From Rhizodiscina lignyota (taxonomy: Eukaryota > Ascomycota > Dothideomycetes > Aulographales > Rhizodiscinaceae), in NCBI GenBank assembly GCA_010015805.1, contig ML978130.1, forward strand, positions 372,001 through 436,000: 64,000 nucleotides of DNA, in the 5' to 3' direction. The translations under genes were made by a program, and so were the position numbers. Shown here piece by piece: positions 32,586 to 43,285 of this stretch (positions are counted from its first letter, which is position 1; each line of letters opens with the position of its first letter). The notes beneath the pieces were generated by a model. That model had not been told where the DNA came from, did no database searches, and was given only the letters and a program-made list of their open reading frames with translations.

Positions 32586-34598
32586 ATGGCGCGTTTAAAT
32601 AAGATTCCCCATCATGCTAAGGCGCTTCTGCCGCCAAAGCTACGACAATCACTCCAATCCGGAAGACCCGATCAGCAGCACCTTTCGAGGGACGAACTCG
32701 ACGGCGACCTTGACGATACGTCGCAAACCTCGGATGGTGAAAGCAGGGGAATTGGCGGCAAGGCTAGAGAGCTCGGGCGTCGCTCAAAATATGAGGTTAA
32801 GAAGGCACTGCACATGGACACCAGTAGGGAGAGCATCGAACAAGAGCCAAATGGTGCTGTACGCGATCTGCACGAGAACCCAGCGTTCAACCCGCAGAAG
32901 ATCTTCGAAGAGGCGCCAGCGACAGTCGGCAGCACTCTGGATAAAACTCTTGGGACCGCGCACGTCATCAAGAAGGTTCTCACCAATCCAAAAGACTCTG
33001 TGAGGCATAAGATTGCAAAGAAACTGGCCATTCAAAACCAACCGCATCTGTCGCAGCGAGCTGATGCTACGTTAGTGAATGCCTATGCGGAGTTGAGCCA
33101 AGCAGAAACCACTCAAAGCGAGGACGGTGCAGAGGATGACATTGAGGGTCTTCGGGCTGCGGTGGATGGGGTGGAGGAGCACAGAGCGGCGATCAAAGTG
33201 GCCTGGACCACTAGCAGATTCGTCAACGGCGTGAGAGCTGTGCCTCGCCGACCATATGCATATCCTCAAACGGCAGATTATTGGGAGCACGACGCAAATG
33301 GACAACGAACGCGCTTCCAGTCGGAAGTATACATTGCTCACATGCTACGTTACTCGCATCAGGATTGCTGCGTTCAATATATCGACGAGGTGGATGAGCC
33401 CAAGTTCAACCAGGAGATATTAACAAGGCATCTGGAAAGATGCGTAACTGCTTCAAATCCGTGGCAAACCTGGTTCATGGGCTTAAGACGACTTTATCAA
33501 TGGGAAGAGCCGAATAAAACCGCGGCATGGTTCGGAACTTGGGCTCTAATCTGGTATAGCAACCGTGTGGTCTCCTTCATCATGTTCTGGGCTATCTTCA
33601 TTGTCATCCGTAATCGGCTGAATTCGTCATCACATCAGTCGCTGAAGGAGTCGCATGAGCGCGCTCTCGACAGGACTGCGGGTGCGTTCAAATTCGGCGA
33701 GTTTGTGAATCGACACGGTCAGGGGAAATGGCTGGATCAAATGATTGAACAGTGTGGACCAATGCTCCAAATGCAGATCGGAGACATTGCAGACCACCTT
33801 GAAATCATGACAAACTTCTACGAGTGGAAGAATCCTCGCATGACGATGTGTACACTGTTCCTCCTTTGTACTATGGGAGCTGTGGGTAATCTGACGAGTA
33901 CGGATTGGGCAATGAGGATCATAAACATGCTCATCATCCTCTATTTCTTCCTCGGACGCCCCATCGCAAGTCTTCACCCCAAGTACCGCCACTTGGTCAA
34001 TCCAATCAAATGGTTTTTCTGGGACATCCCCACACATGCGGAGTGGTCTTTCCAATACCTTCGAGACAATGCGCGAAAGATTTACAATGAACGGATGCGG
34101 CAATCGATTGATTGGGCCCGCGTTGCCGATGAGGACAAACAGCATGGTCTCGTGGATGCCGAAGATGTGGACGTGTGTGCATTCAGCTGCACGTGGCACG
34201 GTATTCCTGGCAATCTGGTACTGACAGTCTCTGGCCTACGGTTCAATCGCTCCATGCCAGCTAAGTGTCTCTGGAGCCATTCCTACTTCGAGCTCCGCGA
34301 AATGCGCAAACTGGACAGGGGGATTCTCAAGAGCATTACGAAGATGAAGAGGCCTAAGGCTCTTGAAGTGATCATCTCTGACGGTTCTTGCATATTGCTA
34401 GAAGGAATGAAGATGAGGGACCAAGCTTTCAATATGATCATTGGATTTTCGGGACTACGATGGAAGCAGCTAGCATTTACCTCGCCGGATAGAGAATGCG
34501 AGTGTCAAAATGGGGCGGCTTGTGAGGAGCAGGCATCAACTAAGGGTCAAGTTGGATCTGAGGATGACTTGGAGGATGAATTCTATGATGCACAATGA
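32586..34598 (+). CDS. DUF3292-like protein with membrane segments and GRAM/PH-like C-terminus
   Basis: Single exon, 670 aa. The first 150 residues are hydrophilic and include 'AHVIKKVLTNPKDSVRHKIA'. A hydrophobic hairpin follows (WALIWYSNRVVSFIMFWAIF, about 315-340), then an amphipathic middle 'GQGKWLDQMIEQCGPMLQMQ', two more membrane segments (MCTLFLLCTMGAVGNL; IINMLIILYFFLGRPIASL) and, at about 525-645, a fold-like region 'FSCTWHGIPGNLVLTVSGL...LWSHSYFELREMRK' that resembles a GRAM/PH domain. The tail is acidic. The layout, two reticulon-like hairpins plus a lipid-binding-like domain, recalls peroxin-30 or ER-shaping proteins, but that is a comparison of architecture only. DUF3292 members are conserved across filamentous ascomycetes and lack an assigned function. 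Confidence 0.7.
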   Translation: MARLNKIPHHAKALLPPKLRQSLQSGRPDQQHLSRDELDGDLDDTSQTSDGESRGIGGKARELGRRSKYEVKKALHMDTSRESIEQEPNGAVRDLHENPAFNPQKIFEEAPATVGSTLDKTLGTAHVIKKVLTNPKDSVRHKIAKKLAIQNQPHLSQRADATLVNAYAELSQAETTQSEDGAEDDIEGLRAAVDGVEEHRAAIKVAWTTSRFVNGVRAVPRRPYAYPQTADYWEHDANGQRTRFQSEVYIAHMLRYSHQDCCVQYIDEVDEPKFNQEILTRHLERCVTASNPWQTWFMGLRRLYQWEEPNKTAAWFGTWALIWYSNRVVSFIMFWAIFIVIRNRLNSSSHQSLKESHERALDRTAGAFKFGEFVNRHGQGKWLDQMIEQCGPMLQMQIGDIADHLEIMTNFYEWKNPRMTMCTLFLLCTMGAVGNLTSTDWAMRIINMLIILYFFLGRPIASLHPKYRHLVNPIKWFFWDIPTHAEWSFQYLRDNARKIYNERMRQSIDWARVADEDKQHGLVDAEDVDVCAFSCTWHGIPGNLVLTVSGLRFNRSMPAKCLWSHSYFELREMRKLDRGILKSITKMKRPKALEVIISDGSCILLEGMKMRDQAFNMIIGFSGLRWKQLAFTSPDRECECQNGAACEEQASTKGQVGSEDDLEDEFYDAQ

Positions 34599-35055
34599 AA
34601 AGCATGCTTCATGCGACCATGTATGGGAAAGGGCGTTCTACGGTTTCTCTTCTGGACGGTCAAGATACCCATTAGAAGGCAACGCTGCAACAAGACATAT
34701 CTTTACATATTTCAGACCATCCCGAGAATTTCTACTCTGTGCAGAAGTGATGCCAAACCCTAGGCCCTCGAGGCAGTTGAACTCCCAAGTCGCATGCATT
34801 TGCTAGGTGTTCAAACTAACTGCGCTAACAATTGCAGACTGTGTTAGTGTCCTGAAGCGAATATATGACACAATGCATAGCTGTACAAACACACGGAGAT
34901 ACCCACTTTGCTACAGTCATCGCCTTCTCTTCCATATCAGGATATAAAAAGCCTTCCCAGCACCTACTTCATTCAACTCAACTCATATAACAATACCGCA
35001 CCGCCGCACCTTCAACAACATCCTTGAACACGCTCTTGCCGGCAAACGGTGAAAG
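34599..35055. other. intergenic, promoter of the small Cys-rich gene
   Basis: No other gene seen. Contains a TATA-like box at 34941-34950. Confidence 0.5.
34941..34950 (+). promoter_or_regulatory. TATA-like box GATATAAAAA
   Basis: About 105 bp upstream of the ATG at 35056, a suitable distance for a fungal TATA promoter with a short leader. Confidence 0.45.
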
Positions 35056-35316
35056 ATGTGTGAGATCACCACTTACAACGGAGCGAAATGCGGACATAAG
35101 CTCAGGGAAAGCTACCTCAGAAAGAGAGGCGACAAATGTCCAATTCCAACTTGTGAACAGCCGACGTTCATAGCGATCAATTACGCCGACTATTGTTGGA
35201 GATGCGAGGAAGCACAGAAGCGCGGAGAAGCTCAAGGCGCAGACAGCAAGGAGGAAGACTCGAACAAACAGCAAGCCGAAAGCTCTGAGCAACAGAAAAA
35301 AGAGCAGCAAACATAG
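35056..35316 (+). CDS. small cysteine-rich protein
   Basis: 86 aa, single exon. The N-terminal half holds CEITTYNGAKCGHK...CPIPTCEQP...YCWRCEEA, with cysteines at residues 2, 12, 28, 33, 47 and 50 plus a conserved-looking CGH. This spacing is typical of the many small fungal proteins with a zinc-ribbon-like or knuckle fold. The second half is Glu/Gln/Lys-rich and probably disordered. There is no signal peptide, so it should be intracellular and not an effector. The good TATA box and the compact 5' leader support a real gene. No function is known. Confidence 0.6.
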   Translation: MCEITTYNGAKCGHKLRESYLRKRGDKCPIPTCEQPTFIAINYADYCWRCEEAQKRGEAQGADSKEEDSNKQQAESSEQQKKEQQT

Positions 35317-36239
35317 TAGCATCGGCCCAACACCGTCTGTCCTCGATTCCGAACAAACTTTCTACACTCGGAAAACTCCCTGAGAAGTTGCACAATTTGG
35401 TCGGCGGAAAGAACTCGTGCCGCAAGAAGATGTTCTGTGTAACTTGGTCTCGAGATACTAATAGATCAAACCCATCATAATTCCTCATATTTCCCTTGCT
35501 CTTGTCGAGGGCCCTCACATGTGACTTTGAAATTTGAACTTTCCCTGGATAAACACCTCGGTCGCTTGAGAACACATCCACAGAGCTCTCGGCATTGGCA
35601 AGCCTTTCAGTATAACTAAGACGGATTCCACTGCGAACTCATTGAGCAATCAATGGCAGAAATGCAAACAAAGCTCCCATAATGTCATGCCAGCGTTGTG
35701 ATTTTCCGCTCACTGATCCTGAGTGGTAGTACCATATACGTCGAATATAGAGGCCGTCTTGCAAGCATCACTTCACTCCATAGGAGCAGAGTACGATCCT
35801 TGATCGCAACGGGGGAAAATCAATGGCGCCGGTCAAATCTGCAGATTGTACTCGCGTCCTCTGCCTCATCACTCTGGATATAAGGATATATAACGCAAGT
35901 AAGCAGTCAGAAGAAAATTGCGAGATCTTGAAGAGGAAATAGGTAATGTGACAGGGTGGGGCTTGACAAATCCTTTTTAGGAATCCCGGTTTCGCCGAAG
36001 ATCAGGGGACGAAGACACGAGTCACTTCCACGAAATAACATCCATTAAATGACTTTTGCATTAGGTATATCTTCCATTTCTTAAGTTCTTTGAGCCGCCC
36101 TCCTCATCAATCGACGTAATCCGAGGTCTCTTCCCAGGGGTCTCTGTCCGTATGTTATCAATTTCAGCCTGCGCCGTACCTCATCCAGCTTCCACGTAGG
36201 CGTCACTCTCTCGAAGCTCTAGGCTCTAATCAGTACAGC
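35317..36239. other. intergenic
   Basis: A 134-codon minus-strand frame (35177-35581) overlaps the small gene antisense and has no motif. Nothing supported; the right end is the SDR promoter. Confidence 0.5.
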
Positions 36240-37079
36240 ATGCCGACAAAGACTGTACTTGTGACGGGCTGTAGCGCCGGTGGAATCGGGGACGCTCTCG
36301 TACGCGAATTCCATTCACGGGGACTAAATGTCTTTGCGGCAGCTCGCAATGTGTCCAAAATGGCCGAACTCAAAGAAATCGGCATCAACATCCTGGAAAT
36401 GGACGTCACTTCTTCCGCATCAATTGAAGCCGCAGTAGAGATCATCAAGCAGCAGACTGATAATGGGCTTGATTTGCTCATTAACAACGCCGGTGTCAAT
36501 CACGTTCTTCCGTTCTCGGACTGCAGCATCGATGATTTCAGACGGGTTATCGACACCAATGTCATCGGCCTCTTGGCTGTCACGCATGCTTTCTTGCCGC
36601 TGCTGATCAAGGCGAAAGGCACAGTAGCATCAATAGGAAGTGTGAACGAGGTCTTCAATCCCCCATACCAGGTAGCGTACAACGCGAGCAAAGCAGCAGT
36701 CTCCACGATTGGCGACACACTCCGCGTGGAGCTCGCACCACTTGGCGTCAAGGTTGTCACAATCATGACTGGCGCCGTGAAGAGCCAGTTGTTCGAGAAC
36801 CAGGACGCGAAGAATAAGCTACCTGAAGGAAGCTTGTACGCTCTTCTCAAAGAGCGCATTGAGAAGCGGGATTTCTTAGATCACTCCGACTGGACACCAG
36901 CGGCGGATTATGCGAAGGATGTTGCTAACGACCTTCTGGTAGAGAAGCCGAAGCCCGTGCTCTGGCGGGGAGTGCACTCGTCTGTTGCATGGTGGATAAG
37001 CCTCTTAGGTTGGACAGGGATGATGGACGAGCCAATGCTGAAGAGAACTGGATTGAAGGGCCTGAAGGCTCCGAGTTGA
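36240..37079 (+). CDS. short-chain dehydrogenase, AYR1-like
   Basis: Single exon, 279 aa. The cofactor loop is TGCSAGGIG (residues 9-17), then NNAG (about 85-88), the catalytic Ser in 'VASIGSVNEV', and YNASK (Tyr-x3-Lys). The fold core is complete and is followed by a hydrophobic C-terminal segment 'VAWWISLLGWTGMMDEPM'. This C-terminal anchor and the TGCSxGGIG form of the glycine loop are typical of 1-acyl-dihydroxyacetone-phosphate reductase (AYR1) and its fungal paralogues, NADPH-dependent reductases at lipid droplets or the ER. A paralogue with a different ketone substrate is equally possible. No introns and no obvious operon-like partner. Confidence 0.88.
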   Translation: MPTKTVLVTGCSAGGIGDALVREFHSRGLNVFAAARNVSKMAELKEIGINILEMDVTSSASIEAAVEIIKQQTDNGLDLLINNAGVNHVLPFSDCSIDDFRRVIDTNVIGLLAVTHAFLPLLIKAKGTVASIGSVNEVFNPPYQVAYNASKAAVSTIGDTLRVELAPLGVKVVTIMTGAVKSQLFENQDAKNKLPEGSLYALLKERIEKRDFLDHSDWTPAADYAKDVANDLLVEKPKPVLWRGVHSSVAWWISLLGWTGMMDEPMLKRTGLKGLKAPS

Positions 37080-37635
37080 GCAAGTCTAGCAGAGCAGCTA
37101 CCTCATTTCCAGCGTACAACTATGCAAGAAATGTCTTATTTCCTAGTTTGTTCAAGCTCTGTAAATTAACCGCCCCTGATGCAGGAGGATATGTTCGATT
37201 ACACGCGGAGGCTCCGTCTGTGTTGCCGCATACTTGTGAAAATGAGGATATCGAACTATACGGGTTACTTAGGCTCTTAGTTCAGATATAGAAGAGCTTG
37301 TATTCCCCAAATCTGAGCTTCTCCATGCACTGTGTTCTTGAGAGAATAAGAAGAGCAAGTCATCTCGCCGCGACGAGTGTAATGAGACCGAAACTGCGTC
37401 CGGCACAATTTTGGTTTGCGAAGTGGATCGCAGAAGAGAAGAACAATTAAAAAAGAGAGGGCGCTCTCATAATTCCGGCGGACCCGGCACTGCCACTCTC
37501 TACGAAAGAATAAGTGTATATAAACAAATGTCTATTATTACGAGCTTAAAGTAAGTTTAAGCGTTTCGCTCTATTTCTTTAATCTATCGAAGAATGCTCT
37601 AGCGTATTAAAGTATGTCTATTATATCATGAGAAT
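37080..37635. other. intergenic (convergent 3' ends)
   Basis: A+T-rich. Nothing beyond the two 3' flanks is recognised. Confidence 0.55.
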
Positions 37636-39508
37636 CTAAGAATACTGTTCCACGATCCTAGCTGCAGCTAGCTCCGCGATGCCATACACCATGGTCTGCA
37701 GATGCGCTGAAGGCTGTATAGGAATGACTGACGAGTCCACGATCCTAAGATTGCTTGTGCCGTACACGAGCAGATTCGGATCCACGACTCCGCCGTCGCT
37801 CTTTGGCAACATGGCGCAGGTCCCGAGCGGATGGTAAATACTCAGCGTCGTGTTGCGCGCAAACTCCTCCCACTGCGCGTCGGTCTGCACGGCCATTCCT
37901 GGCTCGTACTCTTCCTGCCATGTGTATCGTAGAGCTGGCGTCTCTGCGATCTTACGACTGAACTTGGTTGCTTGAGTGATGGCTTCCACGTCGTAACTCT
38001 TGCTGAGGTACTTGGGATCGATTACCGGCTTGCCGGCTGGGCTCGTCGAGTTAACGTGAACTGACCCGCGCGAGAATGGGTGCATGATGATACTGATCAG
38101 GGTGAAGAAGTGCGAGTCGTAGTCCGGCGAACCGACCGGAGGCGGGCCTTTGACGCCAGTGTAGCCATCAGAAAAGATGACTTCAACTTCAGGCACTTGA
38201 TTCCCAAGCGAGGAATTGGTGTAGTACTGCAACTTCCTCTGATCAATGACATTGCCGGGCTCGGCTGATTGCTTGGCGAGACTGATGATGTAGCTGTCGT
38301 TGCCTCCCAGGGCTTGCTTCCAAGTCGCGTACATGTAACCTGACCCAGTATAGTCGTACTCGGACACCTTGTCCTGCTCCCATAGTGCTAGCTGCTGAGC
38401 AGCGTACGTGGCGTTGGTGCGAAGCTCGTCGAAAGAAGTGTAGTTGTCTTTGAGCTTATACGAGTTCTGGACGCGGATGTGATCCTGCAGGTTTTCGCCA
38501 ACTCCGGTGAGATTGAGCACAGTGGCGATTCCCGCAGCTGAGAGCACAGCTGGCTGTCCGATACCTGAGAGTTCCAGAAGCTGTGGGGATGAAAAGGCTC
38601 CTGCAGACAGGATGACCTCTTTGTTGGCCTTGATCTGGGTGCCATTGATCATGACGCCTGTAGCCACAATTGACTTCCCTGACTTTTTCGTCGTAATCTT
38701 TGAGACTGTGCTGTTGACCATGACGTGCAGATTGGACCCGGCCAACAGCAGATACTCGGGGGCATACGATCGTGTGTAGTTGGAGGCCCGGAGGTTGCTC
38801 GGCTGGTACATGACACCAATCGGATTGCCATCAAGCGAGTTAAGATTGTGCGGGATTCCAAGACTCTGCAACGCCGGGATGAAGCCTTGTTGCTGGGCTG
38901 GAATGATCCGGTTGATTAATGTTTGGATGGGTCCGCCCTGGCCGACGCCCTTGCCACCGTACTCGGTCTCATCTTCTTTGGTGTTTTGAAAGTTCTCAAC
39001 CTTGAGCATGGCCGCGATGAAGTTCTTCCAGTTCCATCCTGCGTTTCCGAGAGCTTGCCAGGCGTCGTAGTCGGGGGTGCTCCCTCGATCCCATGTCATC
39101 AGATTCAGCGCAGAGCTTCCACCGAGCACTTTGCCACGGTCTGCCCCGATGACGCGGTCGAGAAGATTGGGCTGCGGCACAGTCGTAAAGTTCCAGTCGA
39201 GCGGCCCTCCAAGAGTGCTCCCCTTCCTTCCTGGAACATTGATGCCCTGGTTGTCTGGTTGGGCTGGCCCTGCTTCGACGACCAGTATACAATCATTGGA
39301 AAGGCCGTTGGAGAGGCGCGCAGCCAGAGCCAAGCCAGCAGTGCCGCCGCCGACGATTACCTGGACAACGAGTTAGATGGGATGCTCGTCTTGGTTTTCA
39401 ATTGTCTAGACGCACGAAGTCATACTCAGTAGAAGACTGGCACGCCTTGGCAGACACAAGGCCAGCTGCGGCGAACGCGAGAGCAAGGACACTCCACGAG
39501 GAACGCAT
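37636..39508 (-). CDS. secreted GMC-family FAD oxidoreductase
   Basis: Two exons (39416-39508, 37636-39360), 605 aa. Exon 1 encodes a signal peptide (MRSSWSVLALAFAAAGLVSA) and ends in YDF; the 55-bp intron has a CTAAC branch site, and exon 2 starts VIVGGGTAGLALAARL, the FAD dinucleotide-binding motif. GMC signatures follow: 'GKVLGGSSALNLMTWDRG' and 'ILSAGAFSSPQLLELSGIG'. The catalytic His is in YHPLGTCAM, with the C-terminal 'IVDSSVIPIQPSAHLQTMVY' holding the second active-site position. Many N-x-S/T sites fit secretion. The family includes glucose oxidase, aryl-alcohol oxidase and glucose dehydrogenase; the substrate loop does not settle which. It is divergent from the rhodopsin-domain gene, 1 kb away. 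Confidence 0.92.
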
Positions 39509-40546
39509 GCTTGCTGCAGCGGAGGGCGTGTACAGTCCCAACAGAAGGGAGCAAGTCACCTCCAAACCTGCAGACGTGCTGTAGTAGTGTTGGGGGTAAC
39601 AGGTTCGATGCAGGAACGCAGACGGGTCTCATGCATTGTTATGGGAACCATAAGTATGGTACTCGTACGAACTGCCGAATGGATATTTCTGGCTCGGCCG
39701 CTCAACCTGGTAGAAGGGCCATGGCCAATTGGCCACTCATGTCGGCGGCATCCACAGTCTGTGCAGTCTATAAAGAGCTTGGGACCTGGTGATCCCGCCC
39801 CGTACCTTCGACTCCGAAGAGCTGGGAGGCTGGAGCAGGGAATATCTAAGTGGCTAGGCCTGCACGAGCAGGACACTGGCCGGTGCCACGGGTCTAAGCC
39901 TCATGCGAAAGGTGTCATGTATATTAAGCCCATGCCATGTCGATAGGTTCGTCTTGTTGAGGTTTAACTGAGGCAATGCGCATGGTCCGAAATCTGCTTT
40001 ATTAGCTGCCAAGCAGCCAAGTTTTTAAGCTCCCGTCTGTTCACAGCACAGACCGGGTCGGGGACATAAATCATCTAGTATTCGACAGCAGAATATGCAG
40101 GAGAAGAGCAGGCGCGCCAGGCTAAGTGAGGTGTCGCAATCTCCGACCCCCGGTCAATCCTCCCCAGATCAATCCTCCCTGTATCCTGGGGTCTTCCACC
40201 GGGCCGCTTCCAAAGCACAACGATCCGAATCCGCCTGGGGAACGCTAAGTCGAGAAAGGGAGGATGAATGCCCATATACGATATGCCAGTAGGTAGGGCA
40301 GCAGTAAAACGCAACCCTATTACCACATGCCCGGAGACGTTGATGGATTGAGTTTGTTGAACCAGGTTTCATTAATAATGACCCCGAACGCCTCTTGTCC
40401 TGCGCCCCTAACAATCTTGAGATATCCTCGCGCCTCAGGCCTTTACGTCGATCTTTGTCTATAGAATGTAGACCTGCGCACTCATGGCCATTGTTGTCTC
40501 TGATTGACGGGCGCCACCTCGGTGTCGGACCTTTCAACAAGCAGGA
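39509..40546. other. intergenic, divergent promoter (GMC oxidoreductase / rhodopsin-domain protein)
   Basis: Overlapping frames on both strands (39556-39946) have no motif and no codon-use support. No gene called. Confidence 0.5.
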
Positions 40547-41938
40547 ATGGCTGGTGAAGCCAACAACGGCAACCCCGGACTCGTACTCTTGCTACTCGCC
40601 AGCATCCTCACCGTCTTCTCTATATTCTTCACTACTATCCGGATCGTCAGGCGGTACCAAAAGCGAGCGCTTGGCTGGGACGATTATACAATCTTACTTG
40701 CGACGATACTCGCAATTGGACGGACCGTTACTCAGATTGTCAGCGTACCGCGCGGCAACGGCAAGCATCGCAGCGAACTTTCTGTTGATGACTATCAGTT
40801 TGTCAATTTTTGCGGGTACGTCCATTTCTCTCGCCCTGGGTCATTCAGTTCTTTGCTAGCTACTCAATGATACGTCAGCCAATGTAGTCGTTTGGAGTAT
40901 GATTACGCAATGAATTGCTGATGGCTTCCTTTCAGATGGTTGACGCAGCTCTTGCTCTTCCCTATTTTGGGCCTAATCAAGACGTCAATCTGCATCCTCG
41001 TTTTGCGCATCAAGGACACCAAAGGCTTGCGCATAGCCCTATGGTGTGTCGTATTGGGCCTAATCTTGACCAATCTCCTGCCCGAAGTCATTCTGCTCGC
41101 AGAATGCAGTCCTGTCGATGCATACTGGAAAAGCGAGTCAACCAAGTGCTGGGACCCCAGGGTCCGGATCTACTCCATCTATCTGCAGACCGCATACTCG
41201 GTCGCAACGGACCTGATGTGTTCCTTGCTTCCAGTGTATGTTGTATGGGGTCTCAAGATGAACATTCGTAAAAAGGTTGGCATCGTTGGGCTCATGAGCC
41301 TTGGGTTAATGTAAGCATTGTGTCTATAGCCACACGTTTGGGAGTGCATGCTGACGACTTACAGCTCCACTGCCTTTGCTCTCGTGAGAGCGGCGAGCCT
41401 GGGCATTGTAACTACCGATCTCTCTTGGGAGTACTGCTGGGCTGCCATCTGGGGGGACATTGAAGTGAGTCGTCCTGCTGCTGAACGCTCTGGGCGGCTA
41501 TGTGCTGACTGTCTGCTCTCGCAGCTCCATCTTGGTATCATTGCTGCTGACCTCGCCGTCGTCTGGCGCATATTTTACCGCGTCGTTGGTGGAGGAGATA
41601 CTACTCGCTCCGACACTCCCGGCCACAGTCGTAGCGCTCTACGGTCCACACCACCGAAGCCATTGGGCCTGGAGAACCTCAATGGCTGGAACAGCGAGAA
41701 CTATGTCCAGATCAGCCATGGCAGAAGAGACTCGTCGCCTGTTAGCGACAACAGCAAATCGCCGTTTGGTATTCAGAAGGAGGTCGACTATACCGTGGTG
41801 GATACGAATAAGTCGGAGGAAGGTCATATTTATGAGATAGGCGATCCGAGGACCACTTATGAATTGGACCAATACCCACCAGCGCGGCTTGGGCCCACGC
41901 GACCATATCCAAATCTCCCTGCCGGGAGGGCGTTGTGA
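40547..41938 (+). CDS. fungal rhodopsin-domain integral membrane protein (Pth11-related)
   Basis: Four exons (40547-40815, 40936-41310, 41365-41464, 41525-41938), 385 aa. The N-terminal helix is followed by the hallmark 'RYQKRALGWDDYTILLA' (WDDY) and, after intron 1, 'WLTQLLLFPILGLIKTSICI' and 'LRIKDTKGLRIA'. Next come 'CSPVDAYWKS...KCWD', with the conserved cysteine pair, then 'TDLMCSLLPVYVVWGLKMN' and the last helices ending 'GDIELHLGIIAADLAVVW'. About seven TM segments are visible. There is no N-terminal CFEM domain. The C-terminal 120 residues are cytosolic and disordered. The family is widespread in filamentous ascomycetes and includes receptor-like Pth11 relatives; ligand and signalling are unknown here. 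Intron 1 (120 bp) is longer than the others. Confidence 0.88.
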
Positions 41939-43285
41939 CGAATAGTGTACAAAAGCATCTTGTTTTGAAATGTTACAAAATGACACGGGAAAGCGCCTCG
42001 TTAACTGGTTACGAAATGGGAAGGGCATTTAATGAGGCCTCGGACAGCTCGCGGGCGAAGCGGCGAATTCGGAAGTATAGTCAGCCGGGAGGAAGACAGA
42101 GCTCTCATGCCCAGGCAGGTCAGAGTAGTTATTTATTTGCTCAGAAGGGCATTCTAACATCATGTTCGATTCACCCGACTGGCACAAGCTCTTTTTGTTG
42201 GTCAGTGACCGCAGCTATTTCATCGGCGTCGGTCGTTGATTTGCGCTCGCAAAGAAGCACCAACTCAATCTCAGATTCCTTTCTACGTAGGATCTACTTG
42301 GCTCGAACCTGAGTCCATCGAGATGCCGAGAAGAACCTTCTCTGGCTCGAGGTGTACTAAAGACGAACGATGCTTGTTGGTATGTACGCTGCGGGGATCG
42401 AAAACCGACTCCACGTCTCCTCGTAGTGATCCATGGGACCGAGAGCTCGGTCGCTAGAGTAGTGAGGTAACTTGAGCTGCGAAGGACAGAGAACTTATGG
42501 AGGCTGATATTGTCCTGTCGTCGACTTTGCAGTCAGGTGATGTACCTCGAAACAATTAGCAAATCAAATCGTTGAAGACTCCAAAAACATGCGTCTAAGA
42601 ACCTGGCCCGGGGTGGTCATGTGCTTAGCTTTCTCTAAGTATGCATGCAAACCAGATCCTAGTCGAGCTGAGAAGAGACTTGATGTTATTGTTTTCTAAG
42701 TCAACGGGGCTGTATCGATGAACTAAACAGGATGTGGGCGCGGTCACTTTCTCCTCGTCCTCGATATGTAACAGGTATGAAAAGAAGTGGGCGGGCCAGG
42801 GGGCCGGGACGTTCGGAAAAGGGCAAATTCCTTGGGCCGACATACGATAGCTGCACGGACGATCCTTCGCCTCTGACGTCCAACCCTTCGTTAATTTCGA
42901 AATGCGAACTTTTGTTAATAAATTCAGTCTGCTCATCATTGCCTATGCTCCTTTCCGAACCCAGAGTGTCTAGATTTTGCAGTTTTGCCGTCATTGCGTT
43001 CAGCTCCAAGCCCTCTCGTATTGTATCCCAGGCTTCCAAACCCTTTCTTGGAAGGCGTAAATAGGCCAAATGAGTCTGGACATATCTTTCAGAATGGGCC
43101 TTGGCTTGTGAACGATCTTCTTCAAAAGCCTGAGGCCTCGATCTAGTCCCATTTATGTCCTGCGCTTAATCGAGATCTACAGAAGTTGGCGACCCGAGTA
43201 ATGCATTTTACCGTACAGCACTAGTAACAGAGATCCGGACTCCAGCAGTGGTGTGAATGTATCCACACCAGCAAGAGGTTCAAAC
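41939..43285. other. intergenic
   Basis: 1.35 kb; the open frames (for example 41935-42312 plus, 42701-43069 minus) show no domain or signal peptide. Right end is the promoter of the second UPC2-like gene. Confidence 0.5.

Noticed and set aside
39556-39946. Opposed 106- and 119-codon frames upstream of the rhodopsin-domain gene
   Set aside because: No domain, no signal peptide, and the two overlap antisense; promoter sequence is the simpler reading.
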